A DNA stretch of 64,000 bases, taken from positions 55,786,405 to 55,850,404 of the forward strand of contig CM060312.1 in the NCBI GenBank assembly GCA_030674185.1, written 5' to 3'. A program made the position numbers and the translations under genes. The stretch is from Monoplex corrugatus. Lineage: Eukaryota; Mollusca; Gastropoda; Littorinimorpha; Ranellidae. The notes beneath the pieces were generated by a model, which did no database searches, was not told where the DNA came from, and saw nothing but the letters and a program-made list of their open reading frames with translations. This document shows, piece after piece, positions 12,701-24,700 of this stretch. Numbering within the stretch: the first letter of the stretch is position 1; each line of letters starts with the position of its first letter.

Positions 12701-15700
12701 CATTATCAGTTTTACTTAACCCTTTCACTCCTTTTAGTGACTGAAGCTGACCATGGAACTGTTGGTGACCCTAACATCCTTTCAGACAACAGTTACTGTA
12801 ACTCGTGTAAGTGACTGTAGTCAGTTTGGATGATGTAACATTGTGCACTGCTGTTTTCTCCATGAAACATGAGCAAGACTGATAATGAGGCTTGAAAGTT
12901 ATGACTGTTAATTTTAGCTGCCTTGAGGCCATCCAGTATTCTGCTTGCATAAGATTCATACAGCTGTGCTGTTTTGTGAATCAGCTATCGATAGCAGACT
13001 GGGACAAAATGGATATCTTCTTACTGAAGACATCAATTTTGTATATTATTTGTTATTTTATGTCATTTTATGATGTCCAGGTATTCAGCAGTGTATGTAT
13101 GTTTTGGTAGGAGTGTGCTGGAGAGCCTCTGTTCATGCTGTTCCAAGCCATCAAACAGCAGACCTATAAGGGACCAGTGGACTCCGTCACAGGGGAGGCC
13201 AGGTACTCCCTCAGTGAAGACAAGTTGATACGACAGCAGATACAGTACAAGTCCATGGTGAGTTCATCCACTGCTAAATCACTGGTAGAAGAGCTCTGAA
13301 GAGTAATAGCTGGTGATGCAGTCTTATTTATCTAACTGCATCATGAAAGATGATACCAGAAAAGCCTGTGCAGGATGTTTAAAATACTTAGTCAAGACAT
13401 ATTTTGCATTGGCAAAGACGTTTTCATTTCTTGATCCCATTTCTCGATCCCCCCCCCCCTGTGGGGATGCCTGGGGCTCTTTCAGTATGAATAATGTCAT
13501 CACCTTCTGGAAATTCTGTGCTAGAAATTTCCCCTTTTCTGTTACTGTTGTTTCTTTCTTCCACCTTACCTTTCTGTCATTTCTGCCTATCATTTTCTGC
13601 CTTGCTTTCCATTCACCTGTGCGTGTTCGATAAAGTCTTACATACTTAGGATTGATGATTGGGTACATGTGTTGAGTGCATTTTTGGTGCTAGGGATATG
13701 AGATATGCGGAAGCAAATTTAGGTAATTTAGGCCTGTTTTTATATATGTTAGTGTCCTTCTTTATGTTTGAATTTATATTCAGGTATGTTTTTTAAATCC
13801 CCATATGCTATGAATTGGACGGAATGGTCAATGCCAGGGGCATCTCCTTAGATTATATGCACAAATGCATTGATATACGTTCTTAATTTTCTTTTCCTTT
13901 TTTTCCCTGTTGAAGTATTGTCTATATTTGATTGTCAGACACTGCATGTGTTGGATGTGGATGTGGACGATGCACACAGCCGGCCCATCCTGTCAAGGTG
14001 CTAGACTGTGACACTATTGCTCAAGTCAAAGAGAAAATCCTGGATGCCATCTATAAAAACGCTCCTTTTAGCAGTCGTCCGCCCAAAGAGGAGCTGGATC
14101 TAGGTGAGTCTTTTAGTTTTATCATCTTTGTTGTTGATTTAGTTCATCACTTTCGAAAGTACAATTGAAATAGAGTATGTCTACAAGCTATTTTATGCAG
14201 GTTTGTGGAAAAGCAGTTCCTTATCACAGATCAAAGAAGGAAAATTGTCCTGTTGAAAGAAATGCATAACTGACTGACAAAGTCAGGTTAAAAAAAGAGG
14301 CACTACCAACTACAAAATGAATCACAAAGATTTCTTACTGTAAAATCTGTTTCCAATATTCTCTTTTTTGTCCGGACAGTTTTGAATTTAAGTAAGAGTA
14401 AATGCATGTAACATTGAGTAAGAGTAATTGCTTTGATAGTTTGGAAAATTATGTACAGACTTTTGAATTATAAAATAGTTCTGTGTCACTTTTTTGTTGT
14501 ATATTTTACATTCAATGAAATGCTAATGAATTCTTTTAGAATTGAAATTGTAAGTGGGAGTGTGGGAGTGATTCTGTGGTAGTGAAAAGTGACAAAGGGA
14601 AGGGGGGGGGGGGGGGAGGGGTATAGTATTTGTGTTTTTGTTAATGTTTGACTTTGTGAAAATGTATTTCTTCCTTGCTATGTGGCTTTTTTTCAGCTAG
14701 CAGTTAAAGATTTTGATTGTGGTTTTTGTGTGTGTGTATTTTTTGTGTGTGCATATTTTGTCAGCTGGGATTTTTGATTGTTTTCTTTTTTTTGCTCATC
14801 ATTTGTTCTTTGCTCTAAATTTTTTTGTTTGTTTGTTATAAGTTAGGATTCTTGATGTTGTAACTATTTTGCACATGCCAGTGCGATTTGCACAGAGCAG
14901 CTGTTTTGATTCAGAGAGCAAATTACCTTTTCCCTTTCAGGATTGCTTTTTTTTTTTTTTCCCCTCTCCTTCTTTTTTTTTTTTTTTTGAGGTTTCTTTT
15001 CATTGCGGTTTTTGTGCACTTCCATTGTGTTCTCATCTTATTCATTTCTCTGATTTGCATAAAGTTTTGATGTTCATTTGCTTTGTAAACATTTTCTTGT
15101 TGTTTTTGAAGATGGATCAGTTTGACGATTGCCAAGTTTGCATGATTTCTTCATCTGCATGTTGTTGTTTGGAATTACTGATACTGTTTCTTATTAAAAG
15201 AAAATAGCAGTCATTGAGACCATCCAGTAAGAATCTCAAAAATAGAAGAACAGTGGAGAATATACTTTTGTCGTAGCATATTATTTATATGTTGGTTATC
15301 TGAGTGATGGCAATTCATCTGTTTTTATGCTCTTGCAGTGGCAGAGAAATGTGTACCTGACCAAGACAATAGCTGTCATTTTTGTCAGAAATAATTTTGA
15401 TGTGCACAACTGTAGTATGGAAATTGAGATTAATGGTGCATTGGTCTGTGAAATAGGAATTTGATAAATTTGGGTTTTATCAGTGTGCACATTCATTTCA
15501 GTGAGTGCATGTGCACACTTGCTCTGCTGAATGTCTGGGTAATAGTCCATTCACAGTCTGATTACAGAACCTACAAGACCACATTCAGTATGAGCTTGAT
15601 CAGACTTAGTCCGTTAAGAAGTCCTGCGTTAAGATGTAATTTTTCATGACTGTCGACAGAAAGTTTAATTTAGACAGCTAGAAATTGACGTTAGAATGGT

Positions 15701-18700
15701 CTGCTATGGGAAAAAAAAGATGAGAAGCATGTCTGTGTCAGTTGTATGCACTGTGCTTGTCTGTTTCTTTTGAGTTTTGTGAAAGTGCATGTTAGAAAAA
15801 GCTGTGTGTGTTTTTAGTTTGGCATGAGGGTATAGCTTTTTGCAAGGAGCACACAAATGCGCTGCGGACTGGGGTTAGCTAATGCATGGCTTTGTTCTTT
15901 CTTTTCTCTTCTTCCTCAACAGTCTTGTTTGATCATCCACCAGAGTGGATCTGTACGGATAAGAGCCAGGTTCCACCTAAAATGTTCCCAAATCGAGGGG
16001 ACGCCAACCGCCTCGTCTTGCACGATGAAGACAGCACATCGAAGGTGGAGGGAGACTGCAGACGTATCAACACACTTGCCCATTATCAGGTCAGTTATGT
16101 TGCAGTGCTCTTTTGTTTGTTTGGGTTTTTTTTTCAGTTCTGCTGTGTTTACTCTAAAATACTTTTCTGCATTTACATTATACTGTCAGTTATACAGATA
16201 CTTACTGCCCATTATGTCATCAACATGTGAGGCAGCAACAAAGATTCTCAGCTCCTGTCTGTTCTGTACAAACCCCAGGTATGTTTCTGTGAAATCCAAA
16301 ACAAATGTGACTGCCCGCATTCAAGCAAACAGGAACCAGAAAAAACATGAAAAAAGAATAAGAACATGTATTCAATACAACCAGACAAGACAGGCGCAAA
16401 TTTTCGTCCAACTGGCCTTTTTCAAGCATAAGATCACAAACAAAAGAACAAACACCAGATACAAAAATTAGGAGAAAAAGACTGAAATTACCCTGCTGCT
16501 CCGTCCATGTGAGAAAAGGAATCTGGCAGTCCAGGTGATATTTTCCTGCTCTCTTTGAATGATGTGCCCACTTCATCTCCTTTTCTCACACTGGATGGAG
16601 CAGCAGGGAAGTTTAAGTCTTTTTCTCCTAATTTTTGTATCTTGTGTTTGTTTGTTTGTTTTTGATCTTACGCTTGACAAAGGCCAGTTGGCCGAAAATG
16701 TGAACCTGTCTTGTCTGGTTGTATTAGATATGCATTCTTATTCTTTTTTTTAAATGTTTTTTCTGGTTCTTGTTGTTTCTATGGTTCATCACCAGAAATC
16801 CTTAGGTCTCTTTCTCTTACATCTTCCTTTTGGTGTCCAGTGAATGGCAGACCAGGTGATATTTTCCTGCTGTCTTTGAATGATATGCCTAGTTCATTTC
16901 CTTTGTCTTTTAATTATAGTGTCTTTACTCTGTTGGTTGCATTGAGCAAGTAGTTGTTGGTTGAAGATGATGTTGGGCTGAAGATTTGTACAGTTCTGTA
17001 CAGGTTCTTTTTGTGGAAGATCACTTTCTGTCATCCTTCAGCAGTCTGATCTGGAAAGTAGGGTGGTAAAAACACAGCTTTGGTACAGTTTCGTCTGTGT
17101 TGAAGCTGTACTGGGCGGGGGGGGGGGGGGGGGAGACTTCCATACATTGTTCATCATTTTGAAGCATTTTGGTTCTTGATGTCAGTCTGTGCTCCTACAT
17201 TGTGTTTGAGAATGCTGTAAAGGTAAGTGAACAACTCTTCATATGTTGGCAGGTCTGGTTTATATGCTTGGTTTGGTTAGAGATTTGGGATGTTCATTGT
17301 CATCAATTAGGATTTCTATCATTACATAGCAAGTAATATTGATTTACTGGTAATATTTTTTTTTCATCAAAATATCCTTTGGTTAAATAGAGTTGCAAAA
17401 TCCATAGTGGTTGTTACAATTTTATTCTGCAGTAGGAGGGAAATAGGAAAAGAACAATGTTGTGAATTTTGTCTTCATTTCGAAATGAAATGACAGTTCT
17501 AGAACCATGAACTTCAGTTTAGTGTTAATGTTTCTCACAAAATTGTTGTATGTGTGCCAGTACAGGTTAAGCTGTAAAAAGTGCACAGACACTATAAAGT
17601 CTGAGAGAGGAAAAACAGGAATGTTGAAACTGTTGCAAAAAGAGAATCATGACCTTTCTTTCCTTGTTCCAGTTGGCTTTGTTTTCTTTTATCCATTATC
17701 CTCTGAAAACTATAGCACTGAAAATTAGAACTGTTTAAAGAAGTTGAGATCATTGTGTTTAAAGTGATGATGTTCACTGGTGGTTTGTTGTGAAGTAGTT
17801 TTATTTTGTGACAGTTCCCACCACCACCCTCCCCCTGTGGGGATGCCAGGGGCTCTTTCAGTATAAATAGTGTCCTCCCATCTTCAGGAAATTTTATGCT
17901 TGAAATTTCCTCTTTTCTGTCACTCTCTTTGTTTCTTCCTTGTTCCTTTGCCTTCTGTCATTTCTTCCTATCATTTTCTGCCTTGCTGGTCCACTCACCT
18001 GTATGTGTTCGATAAAGTCTGCGTACATCCTATAGTTGGATACATGTGTTAGGTGTATTTTTGGCTCTAAGAAGGTGAGATATGTGGAAGGAACTTTAGG
18101 TAATTTATGCCTGTTTTTATGTTTGTTTTGGTGTCTATAGGTAAGCTTAGATTTGTGTTGAGGTGTGTTTTTTAAATCCTCTGTGCGATAAATTGGACAG
18201 AGTGGTCAACACTAGGGGCATGTCCTTAGATTATGTGTACAACCCATGGCACTGAACATTGATATGTGTACTTAATTTTTTCTTTTTTTCCCTGTTGAAG
18301 TTTTGTATGTTTTGAAGTGGTTGTAGTCCTGATGTGGCTCTGCGCAGTCAGCTGGGCTTTAAACAACAATAACAGTTGTGACAGTTTTGAGTAATGTATG
18401 CAATCTGTGTGCTGTGCTCAGGTTCCTGATGGTGCTTATGTGGCACTGCACCCCAAACAGCTGCTGCTGCCTTCCTACAACATGAGCATCATGTCAGAAA
18501 AATCCAGTGAGTGTTGATACATTTATTGTGATTTTGATATTCTGTTCTGTATATGTTTATGTATATAATTGGGAAAATAGTATGCATAACAAAGGAGTTC
18601 TGTGACTGTTGTTTTGCTTGCTACTGTTTGAAAATTTGGGGGCTTGTGAAAACCATTATCAACATGTACAGAAAAATCGTACTTATCTTTACATTTTTCA

Positions 18701-21700
18701 GTGTTTGCACTCATAAATACAGTTATAATATGAACTTGAAAATATGAACTTTCTTCCTTTCACACATTTTCTCAGTAGAATAATATGGACTATAGTTTCT
18801 TGAGCTCTTTCAGTCTGTTAAGTATTTTAGACAGTTTGTCTTACTCTCCCAGATTTTGGCTGTGTGTGTGTGCATGTATGCATGCGCACATGCGTGTTGT
18901 TGGTATAACTTTTTTGTTAACCTGACAGTAGATAGTTGATGATAATGATGATGATGACCAGTGTGTGTGATGTATATGGCTAATCTAGTTGCTGTTGATT
19001 TTTTTCCTTTCAGATTTGTCATCTTTCTACAACCGCAGTCCATCCTTGACACGATCAGTGACACCACAGATGATTCATGTTGCTGTTGACGTTGACAACA
19101 ATGGCATCAAACACTTCCATTTGGTATGCTGGTCCTGTCAGAGCTCACTTCAGTTCTGAACATGATGATGTATAGGGTCTTGTCAAACCTGCTTCAGTTC
19201 TGAACATGATAATGTATAAGGTCTTGTCAAACCTCACTTCAGTTCACAGATATATAGGTTGTCAAACCTCGCTTCATTCTGAACATGATAATGTATAGGT
19301 CTGTCAACCCTTTCTTCAGTTAACTGAAGTAAGGTCTGTCAAACTCTTCAGTTCTGAACATGATAATGTATAGGCTTGTCAAATACTTCAGTCTGACATG
19401 ATAGTATAGTCTTGTCAAACTCACTCTTCTGACGAATGATAGGTTGTCAAACCTCCTAGTCTGACAATGTAGTGCTTAGAGTACAGTTCAACTTCCAAAT
19501 TGCCCCGTACCTCACCCACCGTAAATGGGTGCCTGACCCTGTTCAGATTGCAGAGGGAAAGGCAGTAAGAGAAAGGAAAAGGACACCAGTCATAATGCTG
19601 CTGCCCTGAGAAAAGTTGAGATCTCTACAACTTCACACCGTATCAATTTCTGGTTTATAGGACAACCTTTACCCGCACCTTGTCCACCAGCATCCTGCAT
19701 TGTCAACCATGCTAGCAAAGCAAAAACTTAACCTTTTAACTTCCTCGACTTTCCACTAGCTTCCTGCGGAAAGCTGATGGGAAAGGCAAGGAAGTCAAAG
19801 GGTTAAGTTTTGCAGTTGGTAGATAGGGTGTGGGAGTCAAAGGGACAAGTGAAAATGTGATTGCTTCACTCGTGATGATGAAGATACATCTGTTGTAGTG
19901 CAAACACATTACGGAGCCCAGTTGTCTTGATGATGACATGAGGTTGGTGATTGTGGATTATGAAACTCAATCCAGTTGGGATATAGGTTTGAATCTTGTG
20001 AGACTCAGATTTCTTTTTTTATTAGATAATAGTTACGGGTTCATTGTTATGAATTTTCTGTGAATACTCTGGCTTCTTTTTCCTAACAGTTTCACTTCCT
20101 TACCCTGTCCACCAGCTTTCTGCAGAAAGCCAACAGATATGATGAGTAATAGAAAGAGTTAAGTTTTTGTGTTGATATCATGGCTGATATTGCAGGAAGC
20201 TGATGGATTTGGGGGGGGGGGGGGGGGGGAGAGGGAGCAGAGGTAAAAATTGGTTACAATGAACAGTAAGAAAATATAGTACATGCATAAAATGCAAGTT
20301 GATGTTTGTGGTCATGGTGCAATAACTATGTATGACTGTGATGCCTATACAGAGTGTATTGTTTACAGGTGCGGCAGCATGATGTAGAACCCAGTAAAGA
20401 AGGGGACCGGGGTAGTAAGATGGTCAGTGAGATCTACCTGCCTCGGCTCTTGGTCACAAAGGTTGGTTCGCTTTTCATTTACCAGTATGAAGTTCACCCC
20501 AGATTGCTTCCATCTTATGGTTGCTGACTTAATTAAGACTTTGACCCAAACTGCTCTGAATGGATCCGCTTAGGAAATATTAGATTGTAGGACAGTCAGT
20601 GTGAGCAGGTTTGAGTCATAATAAATATATGCACACACACACATTCGTATGATATCAGAAAAATGGAGAAATGTTCTGGTTTCCATTTACAAGAGTCAAT
20701 GCTGTAAACATAGTATTACATTGGCGCATGTGTGTATTTGCAGACAAGATAACACTGCTCACATGAGTTAAAAAATGAGATAAGTTCTTAAGTATATTGA
20801 CTGTGCAAGGAAAGAAAACACTTTTTTCCGCTTGTTGGTATTTGGGGATTTTGGGAGGTGGTTTGTTCTATTTTTATTTATGTATTTATTTATTTTTTTG
20901 CAAGGTCAGGAAACATTGTTCAGAGTAGTAGGGGTTCTGTGATCTGGTTTTTCTATGCTGTGCAGGGTACACTGCAGCAGTTTGTGGATGATCTGTTTGA
21001 GAGAATATTCAGCACAGCCCATCGTGGGTCAGCTCTGCCTTTGGCCATCAAGTACATGTTTGACTTCCTTGATGACCAGGCCTTGTTACACAATATCCAG
21101 GACCCTGAGGTGGTGCACACCTGGAAGTCCAACAGGTGAGCAATAATTATTTCTTTTCAGATTGCCCTGAGAATCTGTCTCTGTGTGCAGATGATCACAT
21201 GTACACTAGGTCACATATTTCATACTGTACGTAGACCTCTTTCACTTGACATCATCATATGGTTTTGGCAGGTACTGGGTGATCTCTTACGCGAAGGAAA
21301 ACATGCAATATTTGCACAGCTCTTCTGATATATATGTGCTTTATATCTGTGCATCTCGTTTTAATGATAAGCAAATAATGAACTGTCAAATGTACAAAAG
21401 TGCATTGATGAATATGACAAATAACGGAAAACATTAGAAAAATAATGACAAGAATGTTTACACATGTGGAGAGGGTTTTTTCCCCATGGGTGGCAAAACT
21501 AACCCTTTATCTTCGGCACCCTGTTCACGAACTGCAAAAATTTAACCCTATGATTCAGGAAGATGGTGGATAGGGTGTGGGCATCATAGGGTTAAGATTT
21601 TGCTTTGCTGGTATGGTTGACAATGCAAGATGCTGGTGGACAAGGTGCAGGAGTCAAAGGGTTAAAAGCAGGCACCAGCAGTGACATCATCCTTCACAGC

Positions 21701-24700
21701 ACTTGATGTCATTACCCTTCTTGTCACAACCCATGGCACTGAACAACTTGAATACCAAATACTCCTGTCATCACATGTGTAATTCCTAGAAGATTACACT
21801 TGTACAAGACATGTAGCTTATAATCAGGCACAAGATTTCACTTGCATGTAAGAATAGACTTTAACCATTAACCAGTCTTAAACAACTCAAACATGTAACG
21901 CAGTAACTAAATGTAATGCAGGATAAAAAGAATTATATAAAGCCAAATGAAAAAAAAGCTGACCAGAACTTAACATAAAATTACCTTCAGAATACAATGC
22001 ATTCTCTTTTGCCCTGATAAGTATATTTAGTGTTTAAGAATGATCTGTCTTGTGTGAAGCCGAATAAAGAGAAAAACAATTAACTAATTTTCTGACAGAA
22101 TTTTCTTTAAAGCCATGTTCAGCTTACATTATTCTCCTCAGAAAACTTGACTTTTTCTTCTCCCTGAAAACTGCAGTTTGTTGTAATGAGTTCTTATAAT
22201 TGCTTTTGTGATATTAATGAGCAGTTAATTTTATTTGATGATCATTTGTCCATGTTTAATGCAAATCATGTCTTGGTGGGCAGCTTACCCTTGAGGTTCT
22301 GGGTAAACGTGATCAAGAATCCAGACTTTGCCTTTGACGTGCACAAAAGCAGCATCGTGGATTCCTGCCTGACGGTGGTGGGTCAGACATTCATGGATGC
22401 ATGCTCTCAAAGTGAGCACCGCCTGGGCAAAGACTCCCCTTCCAGCAAGCTGCTGTATGCCAAAGACATCCCCAAGTACAAACAGTGGGTGGAGAGGTGA
22501 GATCCAAAAATGTACAGTTTTCAGGTTTGAGGGTAATTTAGTTTCTGGAATATCAACTTTTTCCATCTGCTAAGACTAGTTTCTAACCATTGACTTAAGA
22601 CCAATTTCTTGAGTTCACTCCCAGCTTGCGACATTAAAGTTGGTTTTGTTTGCTGCCCATTGTGAGGCTCTCCGCACATCTTATTGCTCGAATGATTCTG
22701 ATGGTGTGTGTTTTAAAGGTCCCACTCCCCTCCCTATTTTAAAGCCTTGCCAGCATATAGTGTTTGCTCCAGGCTAAAGAGGTCTGTGTTCAGCCTACTG
22801 CTGACAGATTTGGATGGAGCACAGATGGAATTGCCCAAATTTTGATGAGTCCCTTTTGAACAGACTCCTTACATGATACATTCCGAAATTACCCCCTTTC
22901 CCCTTCTAAACGTTGTCCAAATCCTCATTCTCCCACCCCTTTGAACAGCACTTTCCAAATTATCTCATCCCTTCCCCCTTTCCTTTAAAGCTGTCTCCTC
23001 TTCTCCATTTCTCTCCCCCATCCCTTTCCCACAAAAATCTCCTTTACCCACTTGCTCTTAAAACTACCCCAGTCCCCATATAAGAATATCACCTCTTCCC
23101 CATAACTCCATCACTGCTATACACTGAAAAAATTGCTGCTTCTTTCTTTGCTTTGTGTTAAGAAAAATGTCTTCCACCAAAAAAAAAAAAAAAAAAAAAA
23201 AGCAACAACAAAAAACCTTTCCCCGTATTCCTCATCAAATTGTCACCTCCTTCATCCCCCACCTCCCCCCCCCCCCCACAAAAGCTGTCTCCATTCCTGA
23301 TTTTTTTTTTTTTAATATTCACTAAGACCATCCTTTCTTCATTACTTTCCCTCAAGATTTGTTATTTAGACGTGTATGGTGTACATCTAATTGTGTGTGT
23401 GTGTATGAGAGAGAGAGAGCGTTGGATTGTGTGCACATGCATTGGGAAGAATTTGGGAGGAATAATCCCAGTTTCTTTTTTTGATATTCCTTTGGTCAGT
23501 TTCATTGGTTGTAAACATCTTTTTACGGGATGCTTTCAGGTATTACCAAGATATCAAGATGATGCCGGCTATAAGCGACCAAGATATGACAGCCATGTTG
23601 ACGGAGGAATCCAGGGTAAGGATAACCAATCATTTCATTCATCTCTACTCCATTCTTGTCTTATCTTTTTTAGGGTCTTTATTTTTTTTAGGGTTCCTCA
23701 GTGGGATCTTTTCCTGGTGCTGGATTTCCTTAGGAAACCCTTGTTTGAAACCCTCCGCTGACATCCCCCTTGATCTGCTTAACTGGTAGACTATTTGACT
23801 ATTTTCCTTTTTGTGCATGGCTACTAGCATGCAACACCAAAACGTGATCTACGCCCTTAACGAGACACTGCTTTCATGGGATGACTCAGTCACGTTCAGG
23901 TTTCTCCCTTAGTTTTAGGCCAGAACTCTGGTTTGGGAGTACCCGTCTCAAACAATCACAATGAGACCTCTGTCTGATGTGTTGAACATGGGAGAGGAGA
24001 TTGCACTTATGTCCACCAGTCAGATGCCTCAAGCTGTTCTTTGACAGAACTAGTACCAAATGTTCTTCCCCGAGGCATCTCATCATTTCCATAAATGAGT
24101 CCTACCACAGGAACATATCAGCAGCTGCAGTCTTTTGTTGGATCAGAGAACAATACTCCAAGGCACAGACTCAGGTTCAGGACACCATTTGTTTGAATCC
24201 TAGGGCACATGAGGTTAGGGCCATCGCCACTTCGGTAATGTTCCAACACTTAGTGCCCCTTGATCAGATCCTGAAGGGAGCATCTTGGTGTTCTGCAAAT
24301 CCCTTCACCTCCCATTGTCTTAGGGATTTCATAATTACCAGAGGAATTTTCTTTTTCCCAACTGACAAGGCTATTGATGACAGGAGACTCCCAAGTGAAC
24401 CACTAAGGCAATGCTGTCATCCTTTTCCTCTAAATTCTGCATCAGTGTGACATGGTACAGTATGTGATACCAAAATGGGGAATTTGTCATAACTCCCTGC
24501 TTGGTTAGTCTTCTAAGCATATCAGATCTCATCCATCCCTGCTTCCAGTTGATGTGGTTGCTTGAGGTGAACTTTAGGAACCATGTAAGTGAAAATTGTA
24601 CAAAGACAAAGCACTAAAAGGAGAGAAGAACACTGCACTGACTGGCTAGTAGACAATAAACACCTGAATCTGTCTTAATACTGCTGTTAACCATGACAGT

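Noticed and set aside
15857..16471. 204-codon + frame spanning plexin exon 14
   Set aside because: It is in a different frame from the plexin exon and runs into the fold-back element, so it is a chance open frame.
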